Shown here: positions 19,280 to 28,922 of the stretch, one piece after another
How positions within the stretch are numbered: the first letter of the stretch is position 1
Layout of the letters: each line of letters starts with the position of its first letter
NCBI GenBank assembly: GCA_902727915.1
Contig: CACVAU010000089.1
Coordinates: 3,308 to 67,307, forward strand
Source: an uncultured Sulfurovum sp.
GTDB lineage: Bacteria > Campylobacterota > Campylobacteria > Campylobacterales > Sulfurovaceae
Reading direction: 5' to 3'
Length of the DNA stretch: 64,000 bases
Made by a program: the position numbers and the translations under genes
The notes under the pieces: generated by a model
What the model was told of the DNA's origin: nothing
The model's database searches: none
What the model saw: the letters and a program-made list of their open reading frames with translations, nothing else

Positions 19280-19726
19280 TTACTTTTTTTCTGCTTTAAG
19301 ATACAAACCTTCGCCATCCCATATGGCTTCAATTTTTGTTAGTGTATTTTTGATGAAGCAAAAGTCATGAATGACTTCGGTATTATCTATGTCATCTTCT
19401 TCAAAGAAAATTTGAACAGAACCAATATGGGTTTTTTCATAATAGATTTTTAAATTTTCAGAATCATGCTTAAGTTCCAATTGTACATCACTATCATCGA
19501 TTGCATATAATTCAGCTCTTTTTTGTTGGGCTTCTTCTGTTAACAAACTGGCTGTTGTTAGGAGAATGTTTAAGTAGTTATGATTTGTACCATTTCTTAT
19601 GGTATATAATTTTTTCTTTTTGAGATAAGCAAATCTATTGTCTTGTTTCATTTTTTGATTCATCCATTTTGGATCATCGTCAAAGTCTAAGTATCCACCC
19701 TCATAGTTTGATGAGAAACCACCCAT
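19280..19726 (-). CDS. Hypothetical acidic protein
   Basis: A 148-residue cytosolic protein, not recognised. It is rich in Asp and Glu (VQIFFEEDDIDNTE) with predicted beta strands; there is no signal peptide or membrane span. It converges with the methyltransferase gene with only four bases between the ends. It probably belongs to the core genome on the right rather than to the R-M unit. Confidence 0.5.
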   Translation of the reverse strand: MGGFSSNYEGGYLDFDDDPKWMNQKMKQDNRFAYLKKKKLYTIRNGTNHNYLNILLTTASLLTEEAQQKRAELYAIDDSDVQLELKHDSENLKIYYEKTHIGSVQIFFEEDDIDNTEVIHDFCFIKNTLTKIEAIWDGEGLYLKAEKK

Positions 19727-19868
19727 AATTTTAAGCCTTTTTCATGTAATTACTTGATTATACTGTAAAAGTAATATTGGTTTTTTTAAAAAAATTAAAA
19801 TTATTTGTTAATACAGTGTTCAAGTACTTTACTCTATAATTAACCCTTATAAATTATAAGGATTTTTA

Positions 19869-20375
19869 ATGAAAAAAATAATATTAAGTTTAATGGTGGC
19901 AGGTAGCCTGTCTATGGCTGATAGTTTTGCACAAGTTGGTTTAGGTTATTCACAAGGTGATGATGAAGGTAATTATGTAACAGGTTTTGCAGGTATCAAT
20001 GTTTTGAGTAATATTGGTTTACGACTAGAGTATACTAAAAACGTTGATGAACATCCTGAGTTTTCCAAAGAAGATGTTAGTCGCTATGGTATTTTTGCGA
20101 CTTATACTTTACCAATAAGTTCTTCATTTTCGATTACGCCAAAAGTTGGTTTAAGTAAAGTAGATGGTGCTTATACCTTAAAAGGTGTGACAGAAGAAGT
20201 TTCAGACTCATCAACAGAGTTCACTTATGGCCTAGAGTTGAACTATGCTTATAATGAGCAAGTAGGACTATATGTAGGCTATACAGATTATGGTCAAGAG
20301 TTAGAACTCAATAATATTGATAAAAATAAAATGGATACTCAAAATTATACTTTTGGGATTAAGATAGATATATAA
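19869..20375 (+). CDS. Outer-membrane beta-barrel protein
   Basis: A 168-residue exported protein. A signal peptide (MKKIILSLMVAGSLSMA) precedes alternating beta strands (FAQVGLGYS, TGFAGINVLSNIGLRLEY, FTYGLELNYAYNEQVGLYVGYTDYG), and the last strand ends with a hydrophobic residue (NYTFGIKIDI), as expected for an OmpA/OmpW-like 8-stranded barrel. AAGGATTTTTA is the ribosome binding site. Function not known. Confidence 0.7.
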   Translation: MKKIILSLMVAGSLSMADSFAQVGLGYSQGDDEGNYVTGFAGINVLSNIGLRLEYTKNVDEHPEFSKEDVSRYGIFATYTLPISSSFSITPKVGLSKVDGAYTLKGVTEEVSDSSTEFTYGLELNYAYNEQVGLYVGYTDYGQELELNNIDKNKMDTQNYTFGIKIDI

Positions 20376-20452
20376 TACTTCTCGTCACTTCAATTAACAG
20401 ATAATTAACACTTTTTTAGTAGTATAAAACATACTACTAAAAAAGGAAAACA

Positions 20453-20866
20453 ATGAAAAAAATTATTGTTCTAATTACTCTACTACTACTTTCAGTTGCA
20501 ACTGTTGAAGCAGGAAACAAACAAGCCCTCAAACATGCAAATCCTATGCCAAATTTAATGCGTATTGCTGTTGGAAACGCTGTCTTATTAAACATTAATG
20601 CCGAACAAATGAAAGCATTAAAAGTTTGGATGAAAGGGAGTAAACCTATCATGCAAGGTATGGTTAAAGAATTAATGGCACAAGAAAAAGCACTTTTACT
20701 AAATGCTTTAAGCACTGATACTGCGATAGAAAAGAAGGCTGATGTTTTATTAACATTACGTAAAAAAATTATTATGATGAAAACTGAGTGTCGAAAAGAG
20801 TTGAAACGTATTTTAAGTAAAGAGCAATATGCCAATATAATTAAGATTTATAAAAGCGTACAATAA
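20453..20866 (+). CDS. Spy/CpxP-like periplasmic protein
   Basis: A 137-residue exported helical protein. After a signal peptide ending VEAG, it has a LTxxQ-like segment (LNINAEQMKALKVWM) and a second near the C-terminus (ILSKEQYANIIKIY), the hallmark of Spy/CpxP-type chaperones and metal-stress proteins. It lies 57 bases ahead of a Cu/Zn-type permease, so a metal-stress role is plausible but inferred. Confidence 0.6.
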   Translation: MKKIIVLITLLLLSVATVEAGNKQALKHANPMPNLMRIAVGNAVLLNINAEQMKALKVWMKGSKPIMQGMVKELMAQEKALLLNALSTDTAIEKKADVLLTLRKKIIMMKTECRKELKRILSKEQYANIIKIYKSVQ

Positions 20867-20923
20867 TTTATTCTTAAGTAAATTTGAATAAGCTATAACT
20901 TATTTAAAACTTAGGAGTAGCAT

Positions 20924-22012
20924 ATGGAGTATGTTTTACTATTTATAGATGCCCTTATAGACCTTAGTAATGAGATGGCTATTTTTATTCTCTTTGGTCT
21001 TCTTTTTGCTGGGATAATGCATGAACTAATCCCTGAAACGTTGGTAACCAAACATTTGGGTAAAGAGAATATTTGGTCGGTGATTAAATCAACTGTTTTT
21101 GGTATCCCTTTACCTGTGTGTTCTTGTGGGGTTATCCCTTTAGCCACGAGCATCAAAAAATCTGGTGCATCAAAAGGTGCAACACTCTCTTTTCTTATTT
21201 CTACCCCTATTACTGGTGTTGACTCCATTATGGCAACTTATGGAATATTTGGATGGATATTTACCATCTATAGAGCCATAACCTCTATGATAATTGCCAT
21301 GGTAGCAGGAATACTGACTAATATTTTCGATAAAGAAGAACCTGTAAAAGCAAAATTTACCACCGTAGCACCATCTAAAGAAACATTAGTAGATGACGCT
21401 TGTTGCTCAACAGAAAGTTCATGTTGTGGAACAGACACTTCTAAAAAAGAGCATTTTATAGTACGTGTTTTAACCTATGCATTTGGAACCTTACTAAAAG
21501 ACATTGCTAAACCACTTTTCTGGGGTTTACTACTTGGTACGTTAATTACAGTAGCCATACCTTCAAATTTGAGTGAGATATTGGTTGAGTATGCTTGGCT
21601 TTCATATATTATTGTAATTTTAATTGCTGTGCCTATGTATGTTTGTGCAACAGCTTCACTTCCTATCGCTGCTGGACTCATGCTTTCAGGTGTTTCGGCA
21701 GGAGCAGCTTTTGTATTTCTTTCAGCAGGACCAGCAACCAATACCGTAACCATAGGCGTTGTGAAGAAGATGCTTGGAACACGCTCACTTTATATTTATT
21801 TAGGCAGTATTATTGTGGGTAGTATACTTTTTGGTTTAGGTCTAGATTATTTGTTCTCTGTGTCAGAAATTGATCCTAAGACATTGGTTCAGATGGATGA
21901 ACATACTGGGCTATTTGCATTTGTTTCTAGTTTGATTCTTTGGTTTTTCATGGCGTATTATTTACTTGAACCTTATATTAAAAAAGAACAGTATGGAAAA
22001 TGTTGTGATTAA
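20924..22012 (+). CDS. SO_0444-family Cu/Zn efflux permease
   Basis: A 362-residue membrane protein of the DUF318 permease group. Conserved blocks PLPVCSCGVIPLATSIKKSG and FLISTPITGVDSI in the first half are repeated in type in the second half (VCATASLPIAAGLM, FLSAGPATNTV), giving the internal two-fold symmetry of the family. The central loop has a Cys cluster (DACCSTESSCCG) likely to bind metal. About eight membrane spans. Family members export copper or zinc. Confidence 0.8.
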   Translation: MEYVLLFIDALIDLSNEMAIFILFGLLFAGIMHELIPETLVTKHLGKENIWSVIKSTVFGIPLPVCSCGVIPLATSIKKSGASKGATLSFLISTPITGVDSIMATYGIFGWIFTIYRAITSMIIAMVAGILTNIFDKEEPVKAKFTTVAPSKETLVDDACCSTESSCCGTDTSKKEHFIVRVLTYAFGTLLKDIAKPLFWGLLLGTLITVAIPSNLSEILVEYAWLSYIIVILIAVPMYVCATASLPIAAGLMLSGVSAGAAFVFLSAGPATNTVTIGVVKKMLGTRSLYIYLGSIIVGSILFGLGLDYLFSVSEIDPKTLVQMDEHTGLFAFVSSLILWFFMAYYLLEPYIKKEQYGKCCD

Positions 22013-22089
22013 AAAAGAACAGCAAAGTTTTATTTTTATAGGAGTATGATTTTAGAGTAATAAAAATTTATAATATCAGGATATAAAAT

Positions 22090-23460
22090 ATGCTTATCAA
22101 TAAACTTTTTGACACTGCCATTGTGGGTGGTGGTGTCGCAGGAACGGCACTTCTTTTTACTTTAGCGCGATACAGTGACTTAAAAAACCTCATCTTATTT
22201 GAAAAATATGATGAGGTTTCACAATTAAACTCCAACCCCAAAGCCAATTCTCAGACACTTCATGTGGATGATATTGAGAGTAATTATACCTATGAAAAAG
22301 CTACCAAGGTTAAAAAATCTTCTTCAATGATTTCAAATTACATCCAAAATTTTGATGAGATAAATATTTCAGGATTTAAACAAAACAAAATGTTATTGGC
22401 CGTGGGAGATAAAGAGATTAGTGCATTAAGAGAACGTTATGAAGAATTTAAAATACTTTACCCTTATCTTGAACTTTGGGATGAAGATTTTTTACGAAAA
22501 GTAGAACCCAAATTGTTAGAAGGCAGAGAAGAGCCCATTTTAGCAATGGGTACTAGAAATCAAATTACAACGGTGAACTATAAAGCACTAAGTGAAAGCT
22601 TTGTTCAAAAAGCGCTAGATACCGATAAAAATATTCAAATGCGTTACAACGAAGAGGTTACGAAGATTAAACGGGCTGAAGATGGTAATTATATGATTAC
22701 CACAGATACCACTTCTTTTAGAGCAAAATCAGTAGTGGTGAATGCTGGTGCCTATTCATTGCTTTTTGCACAATCAATGGGTTATGGTAAAGGGTATGCT
22801 ATTTTACCTATTGGAGGATCTTTTTTCTTTACAAAAAGGAAACTTCTTAATTCTAAAGTCTATACCATGCAAAATCCAAAACTTCCTTTTGCTGCCATAC
22901 ACGCTGACCCTGATTGTACACAAGGGTGGAATACACGTTTTGGACCTACGGCTTTTGCCTTACCTAAGTTAGAGCGTTATCATGCTTTACATTTAAAAGA
23001 TTTTATTTCGGCATTAAACATAGATAGCGATGTAATAAAAGTCTATATGCGTCTTTTTAAAGATAGAACCATTCGTCGGTATATTTTAAAAAATGTCATA
23101 GAAGAGATACCTCTTGTAGGCAAAGAGATATTTGTGAAAGATGCACGAAAACTTATACCTTCGATAGAAGTTCAGGATTTAGAGTTTGCTGATGGTTATG
23201 GTGGTATGCGCCCACAGGTGATAGACAAGCTCAATCATGAATTACTTTTAGGTGAAGCGAAGATAGAAGAGGATGGGGTTATTTTTAACATGACCCCAAG
23301 CCCTGGTGCCACAAGTTCACTCTCCATTGCTTTAGATGATGCTTTAAGTATTTGTAAAACATTAAATGCTAAGTTTGACATCTTAAAACATGAAAATGAA
23401 ATACAAACATTGAGCAGTTTTCCTTTAGAGTTAGTGGAAGAAGAGCGTAAGTTTGCTTAG
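22090..23460 (+). CDS. mqo: Malate:quinone oxidoreductase
   Basis: A 456-residue FAD enzyme that oxidises malate to oxaloacetate and passes electrons to quinone at the inner membrane. The FAD-binding motif AIVGGGVAGTALLFTLAR starts at residue 10; NSQTLHVDDIESNY, GWNTRFGPTAFALPKLERY and TPSPGATSSLSIALDDAL match Mqo. Length is slightly below E. coli Mqo, as usual in Campylobacterota. Appears to stand alone. Confidence 0.88.
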   Translation: MLINKLFDTAIVGGGVAGTALLFTLARYSDLKNLILFEKYDEVSQLNSNPKANSQTLHVDDIESNYTYEKATKVKKSSSMISNYIQNFDEINISGFKQNKMLLAVGDKEISALRERYEEFKILYPYLELWDEDFLRKVEPKLLEGREEPILAMGTRNQITTVNYKALSESFVQKALDTDKNIQMRYNEEVTKIKRAEDGNYMITTDTTSFRAKSVVVNAGAYSLLFAQSMGYGKGYAILPIGGSFFFTKRKLLNSKVYTMQNPKLPFAAIHADPDCTQGWNTRFGPTAFALPKLERYHALHLKDFISALNIDSDVIKVYMRLFKDRTIRRYILKNVIEEIPLVGKEIFVKDARKLIPSIEVQDLEFADGYGGMRPQVIDKLNHELLLGEAKIEEDGVIFNMTPSPGATSSLSIALDDALSICKTLNAKFDILKHENEIQTLSSFPLELVEEERKFA

Positions 23461-23560
23461 GCGTTTCGTTTATTAACTTATAATTTAGATAGCCAGTTCT
23501 TATTAAAAGCAATTTGCATAATTGTATAGAATATGTTATGGTAGGGATAAGGAGTCTTTT

Positions 23561-24928
23561 TTGAAAAATAAAAAAACAATTATTACTTATGGAACCTATG
23601 ATATGTTACATGTGGGACATATGAAACTTTTAGAACGTGCAAAAGAGTTGGGTGATTACCTTATAGTAGGCGTTACAGATGAAAATTATGATAGATCAAG
23701 AGGAAAACTAAATGTTGTAGAGAGTACGAAGAAACGTGTAAAATCCATTGAAGCTTTAGATTTTGTGGATAAAGTAATTGTGGAAACACATAAGAACCAA
23801 AAAGCAGAAGACATGGTAGAGTATGATGTAGATATCTTCGCCATTGGTGATGATTGGGTTGGGGCATTTGATTACTTAAATGAGTATACACATGTTGAAT
23901 ATTTAGCTCGAACAGAAGGGATTTCTAGTACGAAGTTAAGAAAAGAAAATTTTGACATTATTAAACTTGGAATTGTGGGGCTTGGACGGGATACCCAAGC
24001 CTTTATTGATGAGGCATCTTTTGTCTCTAATTTAAAAATTAATCGTATTTACTCACCAGACTTTTTAGCTGTTAAAAAATATACTAAAAAGTCCAATGTC
24101 ATTAAGTATGGACATGATAATTATGATGATTTTTTAGATACAAGCATATCAGCTGTCTATATTGACACGAAGTTAGAAGCACATTATAGTCTGATAAAAA
24201 AGGCAATTTTGGCTGGTAAGCATGTTCTTTGTGAAAATCCTTTGGCCTTACATAAAAATGAGTTAAAAGAGTTACTCTCTTTAGCAAAAGAGGAAAAAGT
24301 TCTCTTACTCTCTGCACTTAAAACAGCATTCTTACCAGCATTTAATCAACTACTAGCAGAGCTAGAAGAGGGGATAATTGGAGAAGTGAAAGAGGTTAGG
24401 GCAACGCGTACTTCTCTTTATAAAGAGCAAGACTATCCTGACAGTTTTATGGAACAAGGAGCAACCAATATCTTGTCTTCTTATCCCTCTTTATTGGTTA
24501 ACAAAATTTTAGGAAAAAGTAAAGACCTTACCTTCTTTGATCAAGGTTCTGAGGGTTATGATGTATCCAATTTGATTATTTCTAAACATAAAGGTGGGGC
24601 AGTGGGTGTTTCACGTGTGGCAACAGGTATCAAGTCTGAGGGAACGGCTGTAATTTCTGGAACGAAAGGATACATTCATATTCCTGCGCCTTGGTGGCTA
24701 ACTAAAAAGTTCTATGTACGTTTTGAAGATGAGCATAAGTCTCAAACATTTAACTATGAATTTGATGGGGATGGATTACGTTATATGATTGCTGAGTTCT
24801 CATCATTAATCCAACGTGGAAAACGTAAATCTAAAATGTTAACCCCTTCGGACATGGTGGGCATTAACAGAGTATTGTTAGAGTACAATGAACGAAAAAT
24901 AAATGAAAATAAAGAGAAGGAAGCATAG
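23561..24928 (+). CDS. Cytidylyltransferase-oxidoreductase fusion
   Basis: A two-domain protein of about 455 residues. Residues 1-130 are a TagD-like nucleotidyltransferase: TYGTYDMLHVGHMKLLERAK contains the HxGH motif and EGISSTKLR the ISST signature of glycerol-3-phosphate or ethanolamine-phosphate cytidylyltransferases. From about residue 135 a Gfo/Idh/MocA-type NAD(P) domain begins (KLGIVGLG), with GKHVLCENPLALH as the usual EKP-like block (Asn replaces Lys). I choose the TTG at 23561 because GGAG lies eight bases upstream. The stop is directly followed by the aminotransferase ATG. It probably makes a CDP-activated small alcohol. Confidence 0.72.
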   Translation: MKNKKTIITYGTYDMLHVGHMKLLERAKELGDYLIVGVTDENYDRSRGKLNVVESTKKRVKSIEALDFVDKVIVETHKNQKAEDMVEYDVDIFAIGDDWVGAFDYLNEYTHVEYLARTEGISSTKLRKENFDIIKLGIVGLGRDTQAFIDEASFVSNLKINRIYSPDFLAVKKYTKKSNVIKYGHDNYDDFLDTSISAVYIDTKLEAHYSLIKKAILAGKHVLCENPLALHKNELKELLSLAKEEKVLLLSALKTAFLPAFNQLLAELEEGIIGEVKEVRATRTSLYKEQDYPDSFMEQGATNILSSYPSLLVNKILGKSKDLTFFDQGSEGYDVSNLIISKHKGGAVGVSRVATGIKSEGTAVISGTKGYIHIPAPWWLTKKFYVRFEDEHKSQTFNYEFDGDGLRYMIAEFSSLIQRGKRKSKMLTPSDMVGINRVLLEYNERKINENKEKEA

Positions 24929-26008
24929 ATGATATATGAAGATTATTATATCTTTACCCCAGGACCTGTAAAAATGTCTGAAGAGATAATGGCAGTTGGT
25001 GCAAAGCAGACCCCATATTTTAGGAATTGTGAGTTTTCAGACGTAACATTTACTTGTGAAAAAGGACTTCTTGAAATGGTGAATGCGCCAGAAGGATCAA
25101 AAGTTATTTTTTTAACGGCTTCTGGTACAGCAGGTATGGAGTCTGTGGTGATGAACCTTTTAAATAAAGATGACAATGCACTGGTTGTTCATGGTGGTGG
25201 TTTTGGAGGTCGTTTTGTAGAGATTTGTAAGACGCATGATATTGTTCATACCGATTTTAAAGTGACCAATACAAACTTGTCAGATATTGAAACTTTAGCT
25301 CCTAAAGAGAATTACTCCTCACTCATAGTCAATGCGCATGAAACATCTGTAGGACATTTATATGATTTAAATGCCATGGGAGCGTATGCTAAGAAGAATG
25401 ATTTACTTTACATAGTAGATGCCATTTCTATGTTAGTTACAGATCCATTGGACATGCAAGAGAGTGGAATAGATGTGGTGGTTGCCAGTTCACAAAAAGG
25501 CTTAGCCTTACCTCCTGGGTTAACCATGGTTGTTTTAGCACCAAGGGCTTTAGAAAAAGTTCAAGATGTTAAGAGTCTTTATTTTAATTTTAAAGATTAT
25601 CTTAGTAATGCTGAGCGAGGTCAAACTCCTTATACTCCTGCCGTGACCATTATGTTACAGCTAGAGGCTAGATTAGCTCAAATAAAGCGAAGAGGTGGTG
25701 TCGAACAGAGTATTCATTCAGCGCAACAAATAGCTGAATACTTTAGAGAAAATATTAAGGGACTACCTCTTAAAGAATACACATCTTTTATGCCAAATGC
25801 TATGACTACATTAACACCCACTGATGGTAGGTCAGCCATGGATATTGTTAATGACTTAGAAGACAATTATAAAGTAATGGTTTGCCCAAATGGTGGAGCA
25901 CAGCGTGACCTTATTTTTAGGGTTTCACACATGGGTGAAATGACTAAAGCGTATACCGATGTTCTTATAGATGCTTTACATGATTATTATAAAATAGATA
26001 GAGTATAA
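24929..26008 (+). CDS. Class V PLP aminotransferase (2-AEP:pyruvate type)
   Basis: A 359-residue fold-type I aminotransferase. FTPGPVKMSEEI at the N-terminus, LTASGTAGMESVVMNLL, NAHETSVGHLYD, YIVDAISMLVTDPLDM and SSQKGLALPPG, whose Lys should bind PLP, match the 2-aminoethylphosphonate:pyruvate / alanine-glyoxylate / serine-pyruvate family. It starts at the base after the preceding stop and is directly followed by a LicD gene, so it belongs to a surface-modification operon. No phosphonate synthesis genes are nearby, so the true substrate is open. Confidence 0.75.
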   Translation: MIYEDYYIFTPGPVKMSEEIMAVGAKQTPYFRNCEFSDVTFTCEKGLLEMVNAPEGSKVIFLTASGTAGMESVVMNLLNKDDNALVVHGGGFGGRFVEICKTHDIVHTDFKVTNTNLSDIETLAPKENYSSLIVNAHETSVGHLYDLNAMGAYAKKNDLLYIVDAISMLVTDPLDMQESGIDVVVASSQKGLALPPGLTMVVLAPRALEKVQDVKSLYFNFKDYLSNAERGQTPYTPAVTIMLQLEARLAQIKRRGGVEQSIHSAQQIAEYFRENIKGLPLKEYTSFMPNAMTTLTPTDGRSAMDIVNDLEDNYKVMVCPNGGAQRDLIFRVSHMGEMTKAYTDVLIDALHDYYKIDRV

Positions 26009-26782
26009 ATGACAGAAACAAAAGCCTTACGACAAGCACAGCTTATTATGCTTGAAATGTTGGTTGAATTTGATGCCATATGTACAAAACATCATTTCAA
26101 ATACTGGTTAGATTCAGGTACGCTTTTGGGTGCTGTTCGTCATGAAGGCTTTATACCTTGGGATGATGACATTGATTTATCTATGCCTGTTGAGGATTAT
26201 AATAAATTCATTGAAATTGCAAAAGATACATTGTCGGAGAATATCTTTTTTCAAACAAAAGAAAGTGATGAGGCATTTAAATTTGATTATATAAAACTAC
26301 GTTCTAATAAAGCAAGTATAGTGGAATTTCATGAAAAAGATAGGGAAGTGGGGTATCATCAAGGTGTATTTGTAGACATTTTTCCCATGCTAACGTTAGA
26401 GAACAGTAAAGAAAATCAGCACTTTTATGAAGATACTTTTGAAGAGATACGTGCTTGTTCTTCTGTATCTTTACATACCCCTAATGGTGTGGATGAGCCA
26501 AAGAAACGTGAAGCACTTGTAAGTTCTTTAGAACAAAGACATCAAGGCTGGGAAAAAGAAGATACTAAAATTATTTATTCAGGAAAAATGCCAGATGTGG
26601 CTGCTTGGTTTGACTATAAAGAGATTTTTCCTTTAAAAAAGATGCTGTTTGAAGGCTTAGCATTTTGGGTACCTCATAATCCTCATCACTATCTTAGTGA
26701 GAATTATTCTTTTAATTATATGGAACTTCCTCCTGAAGACAAACGTGCCATTCATGCTTGGAAAATAGAGTTTAGTAAATAA
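26009..26782 (+). CDS. LicD-family phosphotransferase
   Basis: A 257-residue enzyme of the LicD/fukutin-like nucleotidyltransferase-fold group, which transfers phospho-alcohols such as phosphocholine from a CDP-activated donor to glycans. The signature YWLDSGTLLGAVRHEGFIPWDDDIDLSM is intact (DSGTLLG plus the DDD metal ligands). It is the third gene of the cluster and most likely uses the CDP product made by the first two enzymes. Cytosolic, no membrane segments. Confidence 0.85.
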   Translation: MTETKALRQAQLIMLEMLVEFDAICTKHHFKYWLDSGTLLGAVRHEGFIPWDDDIDLSMPVEDYNKFIEIAKDTLSENIFFQTKESDEAFKFDYIKLRSNKASIVEFHEKDREVGYHQGVFVDIFPMLTLENSKENQHFYEDTFEEIRACSSVSLHTPNGVDEPKKREALVSSLEQRHQGWEKEDTKIIYSGKMPDVAAWFDYKEIFPLKKMLFEGLAFWVPHNPHHYLSENYSFNYMELPPEDKRAIHAWKIEFSK

Positions 26783-26803
26783 AATATATGATATACTGTT
26801 TTT

Positions 26804-27382
26804 ATGACACGAAATATAATCATAGTACTGATACTTATCATCGCAATTCTTTTTCTGGCTTATTACTATAAAGCGAGTTCATTAAAGTTAGACGCTACAG
26901 GAATTAGTTTAAAAGTTAAAGAAAAGGCTGTTTCTTTTGATAGTAATAAAGTAAAAACTATTGCTATAAGTTTTTCAAATGTGAATATTATGCAGAGTAA
27001 ACTAAGTGATGGAAGTTACTTTGAAGTGGCTACTTGTGAACCTCTTTATGAGTTTAATCAAAATACTAAAGATGTTGTAAAAACACTTTTTGAAGCAAAT
27101 AGAGTAGATGAGTTATTTTCTATAAGAGGGCTTTCAGCCATGAGAGTGACACTTAAAAATGCACAAGTTGTGAATCTTTTTATAGACGACAATGATATGA
27201 AAGAACTAAAGTTTGTCTATGGTGTTCCCTATGAAAAGTTTGCTCCAGCTGTAAAAAAGTTAATGGGAAAAAGTTTTAAAAATTTCCCCATAGGAGGGCT
27301 TTTTGAACTCACAGTACCTCTTAGTCAATGGAATGTTATTAACAATGACTTTAATGGGATTATTACTTCGATAGATTATTAA
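26804..27382 (+). CDS. Single-span membrane protein, possibly leaderless
   Basis: A 192-residue protein with an N-terminal helix (NIIIVLILIIAILFLAYYY) and a soluble domain outside the cytoplasm. No family recognised. There is no ribosome binding site: the ATG is six bases after TGATATACT (an extended -10 at 26789-26797), so transcription should start at or next to the ATG. It has its own promoter rather than joining the LicD operon. Confidence 0.55.
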   Translation: MTRNIIIVLILIIAILFLAYYYKASSLKLDATGISLKVKEKAVSFDSNKVKTIAISFSNVNIMQSKLSDGSYFEVATCEPLYEFNQNTKDVVKTLFEANRVDELFSIRGLSAMRVTLKNAQVVNLFIDDNDMKELKFVYGVPYEKFAPAVKKLMGKSFKNFPIGGLFELTVPLSQWNVINNDFNGIITSIDY

Positions 27383-27413
27383 ATAGATAAAATTGAGTTA
27401 CTTTATCTATTTA
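27379..27413. terminator. Bidirectional hairpin terminator
   Basis: Arms TTAAATAGATAAA and TTTATCTATTTAA are perfectly complementary across a 10-base loop. The hairpin begins in the stop codon of the upstream gene and lies between converging genes. Confidence 0.6.
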
Positions 27414-27428
27414 ATGGGTGTAAAGCTA

Positions 27429-28811
27429 TTATAGCCCTACGTTTAAAGCATTTAATGTTTCATAGGTAATGCCACCTGTTGCTAAGGAGTTATCGCGTTG
27501 GTATTTATCCAATGCTACTCTGGTATCTTTTCCTAAAACACCATCTATTTTACCAGGATTATAATTTTTTCCTTCTAGGGCATTTTGAATTTTCAGCACA
27601 ACATTTTGATTCATATTGGTTTGACAAAGAATGCGTTTCCAGCTTTGGTGAGAAGCAGATACTTTTTCTTTTTTATTGACAATCTTATAAACAGCTTCAA
27701 TGGGTGTTTTTACTTCTTGAGCTTCTTGAATCAGTTTTTTAACTTTCATTGTTTTATAACGGGGTTCAATGGCTACTTCTTTAATTGAAGCTGCTGTATC
27801 GAGAACAATTTTGGTAATTTTTTGACTTTTAGCAGGTGTTTCTACGAGACAGATTCTATGTCCTGTATGTTGTAAACCTTTATCAACGGTATTACCAACT
27901 TGAATCCATGAAAAGGTTGCTTTTGTATCAAGTACACTGGTTTGAACTTTACTGTTTACTGCTGGGATATTGATGGTTTCTGTTTTAGCAGGATTGATAA
28001 GTTTTTTAACTTTAATGGTTTTTGAGACAGCAGGTACTTCAATAACTTTAGTCGTGGCTGCTGTTTTAACGACTTTTTTTCTAATGGTTTTATATTTTGC
28101 AGGTACTTTAACCAAACACATAATTTCACCTGTCGCACCATCTAGTTTTTGAGCAGGGTTTGCTCCTTTTTTCCAAACAGTTTTTTCTTTTTCAATTAAA
28201 ATTTTTTCTTCGGTATAGTCATAAGTAGCAGGAACGGTTAAGGTTTTTTTAGAGGCAGGGGTAAGAATAATGGTTTTTTCAACCATTTCATAAGTCGCAG
28301 GAATAATTTTAGTTTTCTGACTCTCTTTTTGTAAAATAACTTCTTGAGAAACTGTTTTATATGTTTCTGGAACAAAATACTCTTTGTAACAAGTTTTTGG
28401 TACAGTATTATCCAAATCAACACCCTTAAGTTTTGCTGCTACGAGAATTTCTTTACTAACAGGGGCTGCATTTCTTTTGAGACTGACTTTCCATGATTGA
28501 GAAGAGGGTCGTACTTCAACCATTTCAGTCACTTTTTTAAATGTAGCAGGAATGGTAAGCAGTTTTTTACTTGCAGGGCTAATTTCTACCTTCTCATCAA
28601 CCCATTCATATTTGGCTGGTGTAATAGAGATTTTATTAGACGCTTCTTGGACAAGAACACGGTCTTCAACTGTTTTATACTTAGCTGGTACAACAACTTT
28701 AGCATAACACTCTCCAGCTTTTGCATTTGGTGGGGTTAGGGATACCTCAGCGTTTACATAACTAATAGGTAATAACAGGGCTAATAGCAATGATGAATAT
28801 TTTGTTTTCAT
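27429..28811 (-). CDS. Repeat-built exported protein with peptidoglycan-binding domain
   Basis: A 460-residue exported protein. After a signal peptide (ending YVNAE), four related modules of roughly 70-90 residues follow, each opening with a Cys-containing block (CYAKVVVPAKYKT, CYKEYFVPETYKT, CLVKVPAKYKT, CLVETPAKSQK) and carrying repeated PAxYxxVxExVxxxPAS-type strands; most end in a Trp (SWK, VWK, SWI, SWK). The last 60 residues are a PG_binding_1 domain (LKIQNALEGKNYNPGKIDGVLGKDT). It probably sits at the cell wall. The modules explain the many spurious frames in this interval. Confidence 0.75.
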   Translation of the reverse strand: MKTKYSSLLLALLLPISYVNAEVSLTPPNAKAGECYAKVVVPAKYKTVEDRVLVQEASNKISITPAKYEWVDEKVEISPASKKLLTIPATFKKVTEMVEVRPSSQSWKVSLKRNAAPVSKEILVAAKLKGVDLDNTVPKTCYKEYFVPETYKTVSQEVILQKESQKTKIIPATYEMVEKTIILTPASKKTLTVPATYDYTEEKILIEKEKTVWKKGANPAQKLDGATGEIMCLVKVPAKYKTIRKKVVKTAATTKVIEVPAVSKTIKVKKLINPAKTETINIPAVNSKVQTSVLDTKATFSWIQVGNTVDKGLQHTGHRICLVETPAKSQKITKIVLDTAASIKEVAIEPRYKTMKVKKLIQEAQEVKTPIEAVYKIVNKKEKVSASHQSWKRILCQTNMNQNVVLKIQNALEGKNYNPGKIDGVLGKDTRVALDKYQRDNSLATGGITYETLNALNVGL

Positions 28812-28922
28812 AATAAATTTTCCTCAATTCTTTAAAGTTCAAATACAATTTGATTATAAGAGTATATAGAAAAATTACTTTTTTTATATTAAATAATATT
28901 TATTAGTATTTTATTTTAATGT

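Noticed and set aside
23522..23560. An earlier start for the cytidylyltransferase fusion.
   Set aside because: The extra 13 residues have no ribosome site and would overlap the GGAG that serves the TTG at 23561.
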